From NCBI RefSeq assembly GCF_021261315.1, contig NZ_JAJSAX010000002.1:558001-622000 (forward strand): a stretch of 64,000 bases of DNA, written 5' to 3'. Every line of letters starts with the position of its first letter. The first letter of the stretch is position 1. Positions 23,050-32,381 of the stretch are shown here, piece after piece. The notes under the pieces are model-generated. The model saw only the letters and a program-made list of their open reading frames with translations. It did no database searches and was not told the DNA's origin. The translations under genes and the position numbers were made by a program. The stretch is from Epilithonimonas sp. JDS (GTDB lineage: Bacteria > Bacteroidota > Bacteroidia > Flavobacteriales > Weeksellaceae).

Positions 23050-25485
23050 TTAAAGTTTAAATTCAAGCTTCACATTGAAGAATCTTCCTGTCAGTCTTAC
23101 CGGAACCGGATAATACAATTGCGGCGAAGAATTCACATCGCTAATCCATTGGTTCGCAATTGTATTGTTGATATTGAATGCATTGAAGATCTGAACACCC
23201 AAAGTCAGTTCCTTAAATTTACCCCAGAAATTTCCGCTCGCTTTGTTCTCCTTTTGATCGATGAAAACTTTGGTCAAACCAATATCAACTCTCTTGTACG
23301 CAGGCAAAGTTTTCTGATAACGGTAAGCCGCCAAATAATCCGGCAATCCGTTGGCATCAAACAAAACAGGCGTTCCAGATGGCAATCCGCTTGCGTAAGT
23401 CAGCGTCAAATTCACTCTCATACTTGGGAATTTTGGCATATAATCCTGATAGAACATCGAGAAACGGAAACGCTGATCCGTTGGTCTCGGGATGTAGCCC
23501 ATTCCTTCAATATTCTCGTAAACTCTGGCGTAACTTGCAGATACCCAAGAATCAATACCAGGAACAAACTGTCCGAATAATCTCGCATCCAAACCGTAAG
23601 CATAACCTTCGGAATTATTTTTTCCGGAATACCTAACTCTCACATTATCCATATAATAAGGGATCAGGTTTTCCATTTTTTTATAGTAAGCCTCGGTTGT
23701 CAACTTGAAATTTCTTTCTTTAATTTTAAATTCATAGTCATTGGCAAGAATGATCTGATAAGATTTCTGAGCCTTGATATCAGAATTGAAAGCGCCTGTC
23801 AAATCCTTAATTTCTTTATAAAATGGCGCCTGATAATAAATTCCTCCGGCAAGTCGGAACAACATATCCATATCCCAATTCGGCTTGATCGCAAACTGTG
23901 CTCTCGGGCTGAATAATGTTTCCTTATTGAAACTCCAGTTTTGAACTCTCGCACCACCATTTACGAAGATTCTGTTGCTTCCCCAATAGAACTTTTTGGA
24001 GAACTGTGCATAAGCAGAAATTCTTGTCGGATTGATGTCGTTTTGTCCTGCAATGTAATATTTAAGATTAAGCGCAGACGTGTCCAGATTTCCCGGAATC
24101 ACAAAATCTCGTGGATTGCTGTACCCGATAGAATCCACAAACTGCCATTCATTAGTAAAATCTTTGATGGTTTCTCTTTCGTACTTCACACCAACTTCAA
24201 AGTCTGTATTCACATCCGGAGAGAATTTGGTTCTGAATTGGGAACCTGCCACTCGCACTAACAGGTCATTTCTTGCGTGATCGATCTGTCCGCCAGCATC
24301 GTATCCGGCAACAGGATTTCCTTCCTCATCAAACGCTTCCAAAATGTAGCCTGATGCAATCGAGTAATATTCTCTTTCTCTGTTTTGATAAGCGAAATTA
24401 TCCAGGGAAAAATGCCACTTTTTACTTGGCTTGAAGTTTACACTAACCGTTCCCATCATATTTTTGTACTGGTCATCTTCCTGTCCGTTGTAGAAAACTG
24501 TCAGTTTCAATGGCTGAAGAATACTTCCAAAATCCACTTCTTTTTCTTTTGGAACCATCTGATAATCGTTCTTTGCATAATAACCTAAAAACGATAAAGA
24601 CCATTTTTCATTAAACTGATAATTAAGATAAGTCTGCACATCCATATAGCGCGGATTGAAATCTGTATCTTCATTCAAAGTATTAAGAACCAAATTCGTA
24701 TTTCTGTACCGGCCGGAAACCAAACCAGTGAATTTTTTATCCTTTGATGCAAATCCAGTCGTCAGTCTTCCACCAATCAAACTTGCTTCACCAGAAACTT
24801 CGAATTTCTCGGGTTGTCTGTAATAAATATTAAGCGCAGACGACATTTTATCACCATATCTTGGTTCAAATCCGCCGGCAGAAAAGTTGATTGTGGAAAC
24901 CATATCCGGATTCACAATACTCATCCCTTCTTGTAGAGAATTTCTGATTAAGAACGGTCTGTAAAGCTCAATATCATTAATGTAAATCAAGTTCTCATCA
25001 TAACTCCCACCTCTAACCATATATTGTGAGCTAAGCTCTGCATTGGAATTCACGGAAGGTAAACTTTTCAAAAGGCCTTCCACACCGCCAGCCAAAGACG
25101 CCACTTCTCTCGCTTCTTTTGCAGAAATCTCGATGGAAGTAATATCGTTCGTTTTATTTTTAGCTTTTTTCTGAAAAACAACTTCCTGGATTTCATTTTC
25201 CTTAGCTACAGGTAGGAAAAGAACATTTACATTCTGCGTTCTGGGAGAAGTTTTGATGACTTTTGAAAAACCTTTGAAGTTTTCTTTCTGCACGCTCAAA
25301 GTCTGTTCAGAATCTGCAAGCGGCACTTTGATGAAACCATTGCCGTCGGTTTTATAAGTTTGACTGTTGTAAATTACGTCAGCCTCGGAAACAGCTTTTC
25401 CGTCTTCGTCCAGAACTTTTAAATTGATTTGAGAAAATGCCAGAACAGGCAGGAAGAAAAGGATTAAGAGAATATAGTTTTTCAA
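23050..25485 (-). CDS. TonB-dependent outer-membrane receptor
   Basis: This 811-residue outer-membrane receptor imports a ligand with energy from TonB/ExbBD. It has a signal peptide (to FS at ~18), a carboxypeptidase-regulatory-like domain (~20-92, LKVLDEDGKAVSEADVIYN), and a plug domain (~115-225: VEGLLKSLPSVNSNAELSSQYMVRGG…INDIELYRPF). The rest is a 22-strand-type barrel ending in the aromatic strand GRFFNVKLEFKL. No SusD partner is adjacent, so it is not a typical polysaccharide-utilisation pair; the ligand may be a siderophore, vitamin or peptide. A -7-like TATTTTTG is present upstream on the minus strand (25538-25545). The next gene down starts 3 bp beyond its stop. Confidence 0.92.
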   Translation of the reverse strand: MKNYILLILFFLPVLAFSQINLKVLDEDGKAVSEADVIYNSQTYKTDGNGFIKVPLADSEQTLSVQKENFKGFSKVIKTSPRTQNVNVLFLPVAKENEIQEVVFQKKAKNKTNDITSIEISAKEAREVASLAGGVEGLLKSLPSVNSNAELSSQYMVRGGSYDENLIYINDIELYRPFLIRNSLQEGMSIVNPDMVSTINFSAGGFEPRYGDKMSSALNIYYRQPEKFEVSGEASLIGGRLTTGFASKDKKFTGLVSGRYRNTNLVLNTLNEDTDFNPRYMDVQTYLNYQFNEKWSLSFLGYYAKNDYQMVPKEKEVDFGSILQPLKLTVFYNGQEDDQYKNMMGTVSVNFKPSKKWHFSLDNFAYQNREREYYSIASGYILEAFDEEGNPVAGYDAGGQIDHARNDLLVRVAGSQFRTKFSPDVNTDFEVGVKYERETIKDFTNEWQFVDSIGYSNPRDFVIPGNLDTSALNLKYYIAGQNDINPTRISAYAQFSKKFYWGSNRIFVNGGARVQNWSFNKETLFSPRAQFAIKPNWDMDMLFRLAGGIYYQAPFYKEIKDLTGAFNSDIKAQKSYQIILANDYEFKIKERNFKLTTEAYYKKMENLIPYYMDNVRVRYSGKNNSEGYAYGLDARLFGQFVPGIDSWVSASYARVYENIEGMGYIPRPTDQRFRFSMFYQDYMPKFPSMRVNLTLTYASGLPSGTPVLFDANGLPDYLAAYRYQKTLPAYKRVDIGLTKVFIDQKENKASGNFWGKFKELTLGVQIFNAFNINNTIANQWISDVNSSPQLYYPVPVRLTGRFFNVKLEFKL

Positions 25486-25670
25486 AGTTGTAATTTTTTT
25501 TCGATTTATATTTTTAAAAATTGAATCTTGGGAAAGGCAAAAATAACAATTAATCTAAAGAACGAAAGAATATTTATAATTGTTATGCAGAAAATTGATT
25601 AGTTTCAGAAGATTCGCTTGAGAATTATGAAAAATTAAGTAATTATCTAAAATTAATCAGCTAATCCCAA

Positions 25671-25695
25671 TAAAAAAGTCCGGCAAAACCGGACT
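25671..25695 (-). terminator. Intrinsic terminator of kdsA
   Basis: Perfect 7-bp stem agtccgg/ccggact with a 5-nt loop; on the minus strand it is followed by six T. It lies 8 bp beyond the kdsA stop. Confidence 0.85.
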
Positions 25696-25702
25696 GTATT
25701 TT

Positions 25703-26512
25703 TTATAATATCGCTTCTCTGATTCTCGTCAGCTTACCAAGCAAGTCATCGAGAAGATCAAGTTTCAGCATATTGGCACCATCAGATTTTGCAATCGAAG
25801 GATCTGGATGTGTCTCGATAAAGAGACCATCTGCTCCAACTGCGATTCCAGCTTTTGCAATGGTTTCTATCAATTCTGGTCTTCCGCCTGTAATTCCTGA
25901 ATTCTGATTCGGCTGTTGAAGTGAATGCGTCACATCTAAAATCACCGGCGAATATTCTCTCATCGTCGGGATTCCACGGAAATCTACCACCAAATCGCTG
26001 TAGCCAAATGTATTTCCTCTTTCGATGATCGCCGTTTTATCGTTTCCGGAATCTCTCACTTTTTGAACTGCAAATTTCATGGCTTCGGGAGAAAGAAATT
26101 GTCCTTTTTTAAGACTTACCGCTTTTCCCGTTTCTGCCGCTGCGATCAAAAGGTCAGTTTGTCTAACTAAAAATGCAGGAATCTGCAAAACGTCCACATA
26201 TTCTGCCGCCAAAGCTGCGTGCGCATTCTCGTGGATATCAGTAGTTGTAGGAACATTGAACGTCTCTCCTACTTTTCTCAAAATTTTCAAAGCTTTCTCG
26301 TCGCCGATTCCTGTGAAAGAATCCACACGACTTCTGTTCGCTTTTCTGAATGAGCCTTTGAAGATGTAAGGAATATTGTATTTATCAGAAAGCTTCACTA
26401 TCTGTTCTGCAATCTGCAATGCCATTGTTTCGTCTTCAATCGCGCAAGGACCAGCAATCAGGAAGAAGTTTTTGGAATCTTTGTGATGAATGTTATCTAG
26501 ATATTGTATCAT
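25703..26512 (-). CDS. kdsA: 3-deoxy-8-phosphooctulonate synthase (KDO8P synthase)
   Basis: This 269-residue KdsA condenses phosphoenolpyruvate and arabinose 5-phosphate to KDO 8-phosphate for lipopolysaccharide core synthesis, in the cytoplasm. The family order is clear: AGPCAIED (20-27), FKGSFRKANRSR, TDIHE, DVTHSLQQPN, FIETHPDP and SDGANML. Cys23, the His of DVTH, the Glu of FIETH and the Asp of DGAN make the set known for the metal-dependent class of KdsA (E. coli has Asn in place of that Cys). Length is normal. It is a single-gene transcript with its own terminator; no other kds or lpx genes are nearby. Confidence 0.95.
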   Translation of the reverse strand: MIQYLDNIHHKDSKNFFLIAGPCAIEDETMALQIAEQIVKLSDKYNIPYIFKGSFRKANRSRVDSFTGIGDEKALKILRKVGETFNVPTTTDIHENAHAALAAEYVDVLQIPAFLVRQTDLLIAAAETGKAVSLKKGQFLSPEAMKFAVQKVRDSGNDKTAIIERGNTFGYSDLVVDFRGIPTMREYSPVILDVTHSLQQPNQNSGITGGRPELIETIAKAGIAVGADGLFIETHPDPSIAKSDGANMLKLDLLDDLLGKLTRIREAIL

Positions 26513-26579
26513 TTATTTGTAGAAATTAGAGGTTAGAAATTAGATTTTAGATGTAATTTTTAATCTAAAAATCAAAGTG

Positions 26580-26587
26580 CAAATATA
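26580..26587 (-). promoter_or_regulatory. -7 promoter element of kdsA
   Basis: Reads TATATTTG on the minus strand, a perfect TAnnTTTG, 68 bp upstream of the kdsA start. No matching -33 TTTG at 19 nt, so the assignment is partial. Confidence 0.4.
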
Positions 26588-26763
26588 CGGATTTCAGAGG
26601 AATCCTTTGCATAGTTTTGGATCTTGGAAACACTTCGTTAATTACAAGATTAGTCGATTTTTGTAACTCCGGTTGGAGACACAATGCATTTTTCAACAGA
26701 GTCAATCTCAGCAATGTTTTATTTGCTGTTATGATTCATTTCAGAATGACAAACTGAACATTA

Positions 26764-27288
26764 TCAAAATTTCTTTATAATCCTTTCAAAAGTATTAATA
26801 TTTCTGCTAGTCATTTTATCTTTCAGGCTTTTTCTGCCAAGGATTTTCCCGAAAGTAGAATCCAGGGTTTGACCTTTTGGAACTTGCCAATAGAAGATTT
26901 CGTTGACAATTTTTCCCTGCTCGCCTTCTTCCTTCGTCGCTTTTTCAAATTCTTCCAATAAAGTTTCTTCTACTTTTTCACTGCCTAGAAAGACGTAATT
27001 GTGAAAATTTTCTTTCGCTGGAAACGGATCATTTTTGAAGATCTCATTGATTTCTTTTTCATTTTTGATGAAGAGAAAGGCATCGTAACTGAAATGGTCA
27101 GACATTGCTTTTTCTAAAATTTTCTTCAGATCTGCATTGTTTTTATCTGATTGAAAAAGAATGTTTCCGGAAGCCAAAACGGAAGACACATTTTCCACAC
27201 CAGCGTCTGAGAAAACTTTGCAGACGTCCGCCATTTTCATATTGGTTCCTTTGACGTTGACGCCACGTAGAAAAGCGCAGTATTTCAT
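26764..27288 (-). CDS. DUF1697 family protein
   Basis: This is a 174-residue protein of the DUF1697 family (function unknown; cytosolic). It opens with the diagnostic MKYCAFLRGVNVKGTNMKM, continues with VSSVLASGNILFQS, and ends with the basic RNINTFERI block, all standard for the family. The frame stays open upstream to 27462, but that part is translated from a heptamer repeat (STINHQPST-like) and from the back of a Flavo-1-like RNA, so the ATG at 27288, where the family begins, is the start. The heptamer repeat begins two bases before that ATG (on the minus strand), so translation signals must lie in the repeat. Confidence 0.88.
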   Translation of the reverse strand: MKYCAFLRGVNVKGTNMKMADVCKVFSDAGVENVSSVLASGNILFQSDKNNADLKKILEKAMSDHFSYDAFLFIKNEKEINEIFKNDPFPAKENFHNYVFLGSEKVEETLLEEFEKATKEEGEQGKIVNEIFYWQVPKGQTLDSTFGKILGRKSLKDKMTSRNINTFERIIKKF

Positions 27289-27289
27289 A

Positions 27290-27331
27290 GTTGATGGTTG
27301 ATGGTTGATAGTTGATAGTTGATAGTTGATA
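27290..27331. repeat. Tandem 7-bp repeat, six units
   Basis: Six perfect head-to-tail units: gttgatg twice, then gttgata four times. It lies directly upstream of the DUF1697 start codon and would occupy its leader. Units in such simple repeats can change number by slippage. Confidence 0.85.
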
Positions 27332-27396
27332 GTGAAATTAATTCTTATTTCTGGAAAATTTCTATATGTTGACAAAGTTTTAATAGAGATGCGAAA

Positions 27397-27513
27397 CCCA
27401 TAGCCCCGATTGCAGCGGCATCCTTTTTTGGCATTGCGCCAGAAGCGTGAATCAATATGCAAATGCCGATCGCGATGACAAAAAAGATATAGCGGAAAGC
27501 GGGATTAAGCTCC
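27397..27513 (+). ncRNA. Flavo-1-like structured RNA, copy 2
   Basis: Conserved blocks cccatagccccgat, cggcatcc, agatatagcgg, agcggga and agctcc occur in the same order and spacing as copy 1 (488-600), joined by a long stem (cttttttggcat with atgacaaaaaag, one mismatch). The interior differs fully in sequence from copy 1, as expected when structure rather than sequence of the loop is kept. It sits between the divergently placed DUF1697 gene and the terminator of the GT117 gene, in non-coding DNA. Confidence 0.6.
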
Positions 27514-27582
27514 AAATAAACTTTATCAAAGTTAAAGTAAATGTGTAATAAAACTTTGTCTAAGATCTGAAACTTTGACAGT

Positions 27583-27616
27583 AAAACAAAAACGTCCCGA
27601 AGATTCCGAGACGTTT
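27583..27616 (-). terminator. Intrinsic terminator of the GT117 gene
   Basis: On the minus strand, stem aaacgtctcg/cgggacgttt (10 bp, one G-U pair), loop gaatctt, followed by a T-rich tract. It lies 8 bp after the stop. Confidence 0.85.
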
Positions 27617-27623
27617 GATTGAT

Positions 27624-30600
27624 TTATTGTGTGACCTTCATCAGTTTTTTCGTGATTTGATCCATCTTTTCTGCTTCGTAAGTGGTATCGTAATCTTTCA
27701 TAATATCAAAGAGATAGGAGTAGAACGACGTGACTTGCTGCACATCATCTGCCTTTTTGAAAGCTTTCTCCTTGCCCATCTCGTGAAGATCCCTGATGAA
27801 ACCATCGAATCTTTTGTCGATGACATTGAGTGAGTTTACGAGGTACGCATAACCTTTATCTTTTTGCCCGATTTTGTTGTAAGCATCGGAGACAGCGCCT
27901 ACGACCAGTGAATATTCCATTGGTTTGGTTTTCATCTGACGGCCTGCATACACCTGGAATTTCGGCGATAACTTGGTGTAATAATCGTACTCGTTGAAGA
28001 TTCCTTTTTTGAGATCTTCTGCCAGTTTGAGACCTTTTTGCTCCTGTCCGGCTACGATGTAAGCATAAACAATGGAACTCAGCGATCTTGGATCATCATA
28101 TTTGGAAACCGGAATTTCGCGGCTTGCCAGATCCAGAATTTCGATGGCTTTTTTCTTCTCGCCTTTCAACACCAATGCTTCGGCAGCACGGCTTGCGGAA
28201 GATCTGTAGCCCACGATATTCTGCGTACAGGTTTCATCAAAATGGGTTTTCAGGTTTTTGAAATTACCCCATCTGTAATTTTTTACGGTTTTATAAAGTT
28301 CGTCCGGATTTACAAATCCAAGTTCTCCATCTACGGATTCCTCAGTTTTGATCGGAACCAATCTGTAGCTGAATCCGTCAAATTTCAGATAATTGGAAAG
28401 GAAAAACAGGTTGCTTCCGTCGTAGATTCCGCCGCTTGAAAAGTTAATCGGACGTTTCCAGTCGAAGTTCGCAAGGATGTCCATCATCAGCAAATTATTC
28501 TTGAACATACTGGATCCTTTGTAATTGATGACGATTTGCTTCTCTGCTTTCTGAGCTTCTGATGGTGTAATAATTCCGGCTTTAATGGCATTATTAATGT
28601 TTACAGGAAGTACAAATTTAGAAACCGGAAGGAAATTGAATTTCTCGTATCGTTCTTCTCCAAAGATCATTTTGATGATTTCGTCTTTCTCAGGCGACTT
28701 CATTTTCAGGAAGTTAACCGCTTCTTTCAGAGTCATAGAATCCTGCGTGAGGTATTTTCTGAATCCTGCCATCTCAGTATCCGGAATACCCTGATCTTTC
28801 ATGTTGGCAAAAATATTTTCCCATTCCTGTTTTCCCATCAGGAATACCTGATCGTTGGAACCTTCACGGTAATCTTCGTGCGCCAAAGTCGAAGGAACAG
28901 GCATTGAATTGTATGTTCTTCTTTTCACCTGATCAATATTCCAAGGTGTGGAAAGCAATGTGAAATTGACCACTTTCACATCCGGACGGAACTCCTCAGT
29001 CTCCTGAATGGCCCAAACCGGATACGTATCATTATCACCGTAAACGAACATTATATCGTTTTTCGGAAGTGATTTCAAACTTGAATAAGCGTAATCGTAA
29101 GCGGCATATCGCTCGCTTCTGTCATGAACATTGTAATTCTGGAAGCCCATCATCAATGGAATTCCGAGCAAAATAACGCCGGTAATAATCTGAGCACCTT
29201 TGGTTTTCACTTTTTTCTGAAGCAGCCAATAGATTGCGGCAACGCCCAGCCCAATCCAAATCGCAAAAGCGTAGAAGGAACCAACCATCGCATAATCTCT
29301 TTCACGAGGCTCAAACGGTTTCATTCCTGTGTAGAAAACAATCATTACACTCGTTAAAATAAACAATGACAATATCGCATAGAATCTTCCAAAGTCTCTG
29401 TTCAGCTGGAAGAAAAATCCGATCATTCCTAAGATCAACGGCAGCATAAAGAATTTTACGGTGCTTTCATTCTGGAATTTTGCAGGCATTTCGCCCTGAT
29501 CGCCCCAAAGATTATTATCGATAAATGGAATTCCTGTGATGAAGTTTCCATTCGTGTTTTCCATATGACCTTCCACATCATTCTGACGTCCGGAATAGTT
29601 CCAGAGTAAGTATCTTACAAAGTAGAAATAGTTCTGAAAGGTAATAAAGTAATCGATATTCTGAGCCAAAGAAGGACGCTGAACATTGATCAATCCGAAC
29701 TGTTTTGCCTTCAGATAATCGTCCATTTTGATGGTTCCGTTCTCGTATTTCTGACGAAGCTCATCGAAGAACTGCTTTGCTTCTGGACTTTCAGAAACTT
29801 CTTCATTTCCATAATTAAAGGTGAAATCCGGTGCGCCGTACATTGAAATATAATTTGGCATCACAGATTTATCTTCGCTAAACATCCTTGGAAACAAACT
29901 CACGTGTTCCGGACTGAAAACATAATTGAATTTTTCGCCTACCAAACGATAACGCCCAGTTACAGGATCTTTCTCGTAAGTATCGCCTGTCTTTACTGTC
30001 TTGTAACTGCCGTCTTCGTTTTTCTGAATTCCGTTTGGATCAAGATAAGCTGTGTAATTTTGTCCATAGATCGTTGGCCAGTCTCCGTATTGTTCACGGT
30101 TGTAATAATCTAGCATTCCCAAAGCATTGTCGGGATCATTCAGGTTCATTGGTGGATTGGCGATCGCACGGATCGGAATGACCAACCAGCAGGAGAACCC
30201 GATCATCATATAAACAATTGATAAAGCAATCGTCTGATAAAGTGATTTTCCGGTTTTTCTTGTATAAGTAATTAATAAATAACAAAGGACAATTAAAATA
30301 ACAAAAGCGAAAACTGTCCCTGAGTGGAAAGGTAATCCTAAACCGTTCACAAAGAACACTTCAGATTTCCCGAACAATGTCATAATCACAGGGAAAATGA
30401 TTTTGAAAACAATGATCAATATTAATAAAGTCACCGCATTGGCAATCAAAAATGACTTCCAGGTGAACTTGTAATTTCTTGTGTAATAAATCAGACAAAC
30501 AGCTGGTAGAGCCAACATACACATCATGTGAACACCTACTGACAATCCAATGATGAAGAACAATAGGATTATCCAACGTTCATTATCTTTTTCGAGATAT

Positions 30601-31109
30601 TCGTTTTCCCACTTGGTAATCAGCCAGACAATTAATGCGATAAACATACTTGCCATTGCATAAACTTCGCCTTCAACAGCTGAAAACCAGAATGAATCTG
30701 AAAATGTAAAACACAAAGCACCAACGGCTCCGGCAAACAATGTTGCAATCTCTTCTGCAATCGTGATATTTTCGAATTCTCTGTTTAATAATCTTCTTAC
30801 AAGATGTGTAATTGTCCAGAATAAAAATAGGATTGTAAATGCACTGCACAAAGCTGACATTGCATTGATGACCAATGAATAATTTTGCCCATCACCGAAA
30901 GCAAATAGTGCAACAACAGCGCCCACCAATTGAAACAAAGCTGCTCCAGGTGCGTGAGTTACCTCAAGTTTTACGGCTGAGGAAATATATTCTCCACAAT
31001 CCCAAAAACTGAAATTAGGTTCGATGGTTGATAAATAGATAATGAATGCAATTGCGAAAACGACCCATCCTAGAATGGTGTTCCATTGTTTAAAAGTCCA
31101 GTTCTTCAT
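27624..31109 (-). CDS. GT117/DUF2723 membrane glycosyltransferase
   Basis: This 1161-residue inner-membrane GT-C type glycosyltransferase (DUF2723, CAZy family GT117) is related to protein O-mannosyltransferases. The first luminal loop carries the acidic catalytic motif FSFWDCGEY (Asp37, Glu40) after helix 1, followed by THAPGAALFQL, the family hallmark. About twelve transmembrane helices span residues 10-690. The C-terminal half is a large periplasmic domain with a helical TPR-like end (EKKKAIEILDLASREIP…AYIVAGQEQKGLKLAEDL). Such enzymes are thought to O-glycosylate exported proteins in Bacteroidota, which fits a T9SS-bearing organism. It is a single gene with its own strong terminator. Confidence 0.92.
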   Translation of the reverse strand: MKNWTFKQWNTILGWVVFAIAFIIYLSTIEPNFSFWDCGEYISSAVKLEVTHAPGAALFQLVGAVVALFAFGDGQNYSLVINAMSALCSAFTILFLFWTITHLVRRLLNREFENITIAEEIATLFAGAVGALCFTFSDSFWFSAVEGEVYAMASMFIALIVWLITKWENEYLEKDNERWIILLFFIIGLSVGVHMMCMLALPAVCLIYYTRNYKFTWKSFLIANAVTLLILIIVFKIIFPVIMTLFGKSEVFFVNGLGLPFHSGTVFAFVILIVLCYLLITYTRKTGKSLYQTIALSIVYMMIGFSCWLVIPIRAIANPPMNLNDPDNALGMLDYYNREQYGDWPTIYGQNYTAYLDPNGIQKNEDGSYKTVKTGDTYEKDPVTGRYRLVGEKFNYVFSPEHVSLFPRMFSEDKSVMPNYISMYGAPDFTFNYGNEEVSESPEAKQFFDELRQKYENGTIKMDDYLKAKQFGLINVQRPSLAQNIDYFITFQNYFYFVRYLLWNYSGRQNDVEGHMENTNGNFITGIPFIDNNLWGDQGEMPAKFQNESTVKFFMLPLILGMIGFFFQLNRDFGRFYAILSLFILTSVMIVFYTGMKPFEPRERDYAMVGSFYAFAIWIGLGVAAIYWLLQKKVKTKGAQIITGVILLGIPLMMGFQNYNVHDRSERYAAYDYAYSSLKSLPKNDIMFVYGDNDTYPVWAIQETEEFRPDVKVVNFTLLSTPWNIDQVKRRTYNSMPVPSTLAHEDYREGSNDQVFLMGKQEWENIFANMKDQGIPDTEMAGFRKYLTQDSMTLKEAVNFLKMKSPEKDEIIKMIFGEERYEKFNFLPVSKFVLPVNINNAIKAGIITPSEAQKAEKQIVINYKGSSMFKNNLLMMDILANFDWKRPINFSSGGIYDGSNLFFLSNYLKFDGFSYRLVPIKTEESVDGELGFVNPDELYKTVKNYRWGNFKNLKTHFDETCTQNIVGYRSSASRAAEALVLKGEKKKAIEILDLASREIPVSKYDDPRSLSSIVYAYIVAGQEQKGLKLAEDLKKGIFNEYDYYTKLSPKFQVYAGRQMKTKPMEYSLVVGAVSDAYNKIGQKDKGYAYLVNSLNVIDKRFDGFIRDLHEMGKEKAFKKADDVQQVTSFYSYLFDIMKDYDTTYEAEKMDQITKKLMKVTQ

Positions 31110-31326
31110 ATTATAACAAGAAATATCGGCGAAATTAACATTTTTGAATTAGTTATCGATGCTTTTAACAAAAATTAAACTTTAGAAATTTATATAAAAT
31201 TCAGATTTTTCAAAGATTAAATTACAATATATCAGACTTATAACATATTAGTATGTCAAAACTAAAAAACATTGCAATTTTTTTTTTATTTTTGCAGACA
31301 GTTTTTGAGAGAAAAAATGATATAAA

Positions 31327-32364
31327 ATGACGAATGTATACGATAATATTCTTGGTTTGATTGGCAACACCCCGTTGGTCAAATTGAATCACGTTACCAA
31401 GGACATTCCTGCGACAGTATACGCTAAGTTGGAGTCTTATAATCCAGGCCATTCTACAAAAGACAGAATTGCCCTTCACATCATAGAAAATGCAGAAAAG
31501 AAAGGTTTGATCAAACCAGATTCTGTCATAGTAGAAACCACGTCCGGCAACACCGGATTTTCTATAGCGATGGTTTGTATCGTAAAAGGTTACAAATGCA
31601 TCCTTGCCGTAAGTGATAAAACAAAGGCTGAGAAGATCGCTTATCTGAAAGCTTTAGGCGCAACCGTTTATGTTTGCCCAGCTTCTGTTCCGGCAGATGA
31701 CCCAAGGTCTTACTATGAAGTTGCAAAAAGAATTGCAAGAGAAACACCTAACTCGGTTTACATCAATCAGTATTTCAACGAACTCAATATTGATGCGCAT
31801 TACCAAACCACTGGACCTGAACTTTGGAACCAAACGGACGGAAAAATTACGCACGTTTTCGCTTGTACAGGAACCGGAGGCACACTTTCCGGAACCGCAA
31901 AATTCTTAAAAGAACAAAATCCTGACATCAAAGTAATTGGTGTAGATGCAGACGGATCTATCCTGAAAACTTACCACGAGACAGGAAAAATTAATAAAAC
32001 TGAAATTCACCCTTATCAAATCGAAGGTCTTGGAAAAAACTTGATTCCAGGTGCCCTTCTTTTCGATAAAATCGATGAATATGTAAGAGTAAATGACGAA
32101 ATGTCCGCTTACAGAACCCGCGAAATTGCATTGAAAGAAGCAATTATGGGCGGTTACACAACCGGAGCTGTTACTCAAGCTTTGATCCAATACGCCAATT
32201 CCCACGAGTTTAAAAGTGATGATTTGGTTGTGCTAATATTCCCAGATCACGGTTCACGCTACATTACCAAAGTTTACAGCGACAAATGGATGGAAGAACA
32301 AGGCTTCATCAACAATTGTTTCCACAATTACGATGAGATCTTCAAAACAGAAATTATCAAATAA
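31327..32364 (+). CDS. PLP-dependent cysteine synthase/cystathionine beta-synthase-like enzyme (candidate cysteate synthase)
   Basis: This 345-residue fold-type II PLP enzyme has Lys45 in HSTKDR to bind PLP, the substrate loop TTSGNTG at 71-77, and the phosphate-binding loop GTGGTLSG. The sequence follows cystathionine beta-synthase more than CysK (ETPNSVYINQYFNELNIDAHY; VIGVDADGSIL; SDKWMEEQGF near the end), but it has no CBS regulatory domains. The usual GGSSG cofactor loop is GGYTTGA here. The next gene is an alpha-oxoamine synthase. In sulfonolipid-making Bacteroidota a PLP cysteate synthase and a cysteate fatty acyltransferase are paired this way, so cysteate synthase is a good candidate; ordinary cysteine or cystathionine synthesis remains possible. 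Confidence 0.8.
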   Translation: MTNVYDNILGLIGNTPLVKLNHVTKDIPATVYAKLESYNPGHSTKDRIALHIIENAEKKGLIKPDSVIVETTSGNTGFSIAMVCIVKGYKCILAVSDKTKAEKIAYLKALGATVYVCPASVPADDPRSYYEVAKRIARETPNSVYINQYFNELNIDAHYQTTGPELWNQTDGKITHVFACTGTGGTLSGTAKFLKEQNPDIKVIGVDADGSILKTYHETGKINKTEIHPYQIEGLGKNLIPGALLFDKIDEYVRVNDEMSAYRTREIALKEAIMGGYTTGAVTQALIQYANSHEFKSDDLVVLIFPDHGSRYITKVYSDKWMEEQGFINNCFHNYDEIFKTEIIK

Positions 32365-32381
32365 CAATTCAAAATATTAAT

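Noticed and set aside
26644-26760. Possible repeat in the gap before kdsA (contains a cattctgaaatgaatc word on the minus strand)
   Set aside because: It resembles scattered intergenic repeat words but is too decayed to assign to a family.
27290-27331. CRISPR-like array
   Set aside because: The units are 7 bp, head to tail without spacers; no cas gene is present.
27289-27462. Longer N-terminus of the DUF1697 protein
   Set aside because: The extension is the translation of a heptamer repeat and of the reverse of a Flavo-1-like RNA; the family begins at MKYCAFLRG.
31287-31294. -7 box TATTTTTG upstream of the cysteine-synthase-like gene
   Set aside because: It lies in a T-rich stretch and no -33 element lies at the right distance; a chance match is likely.
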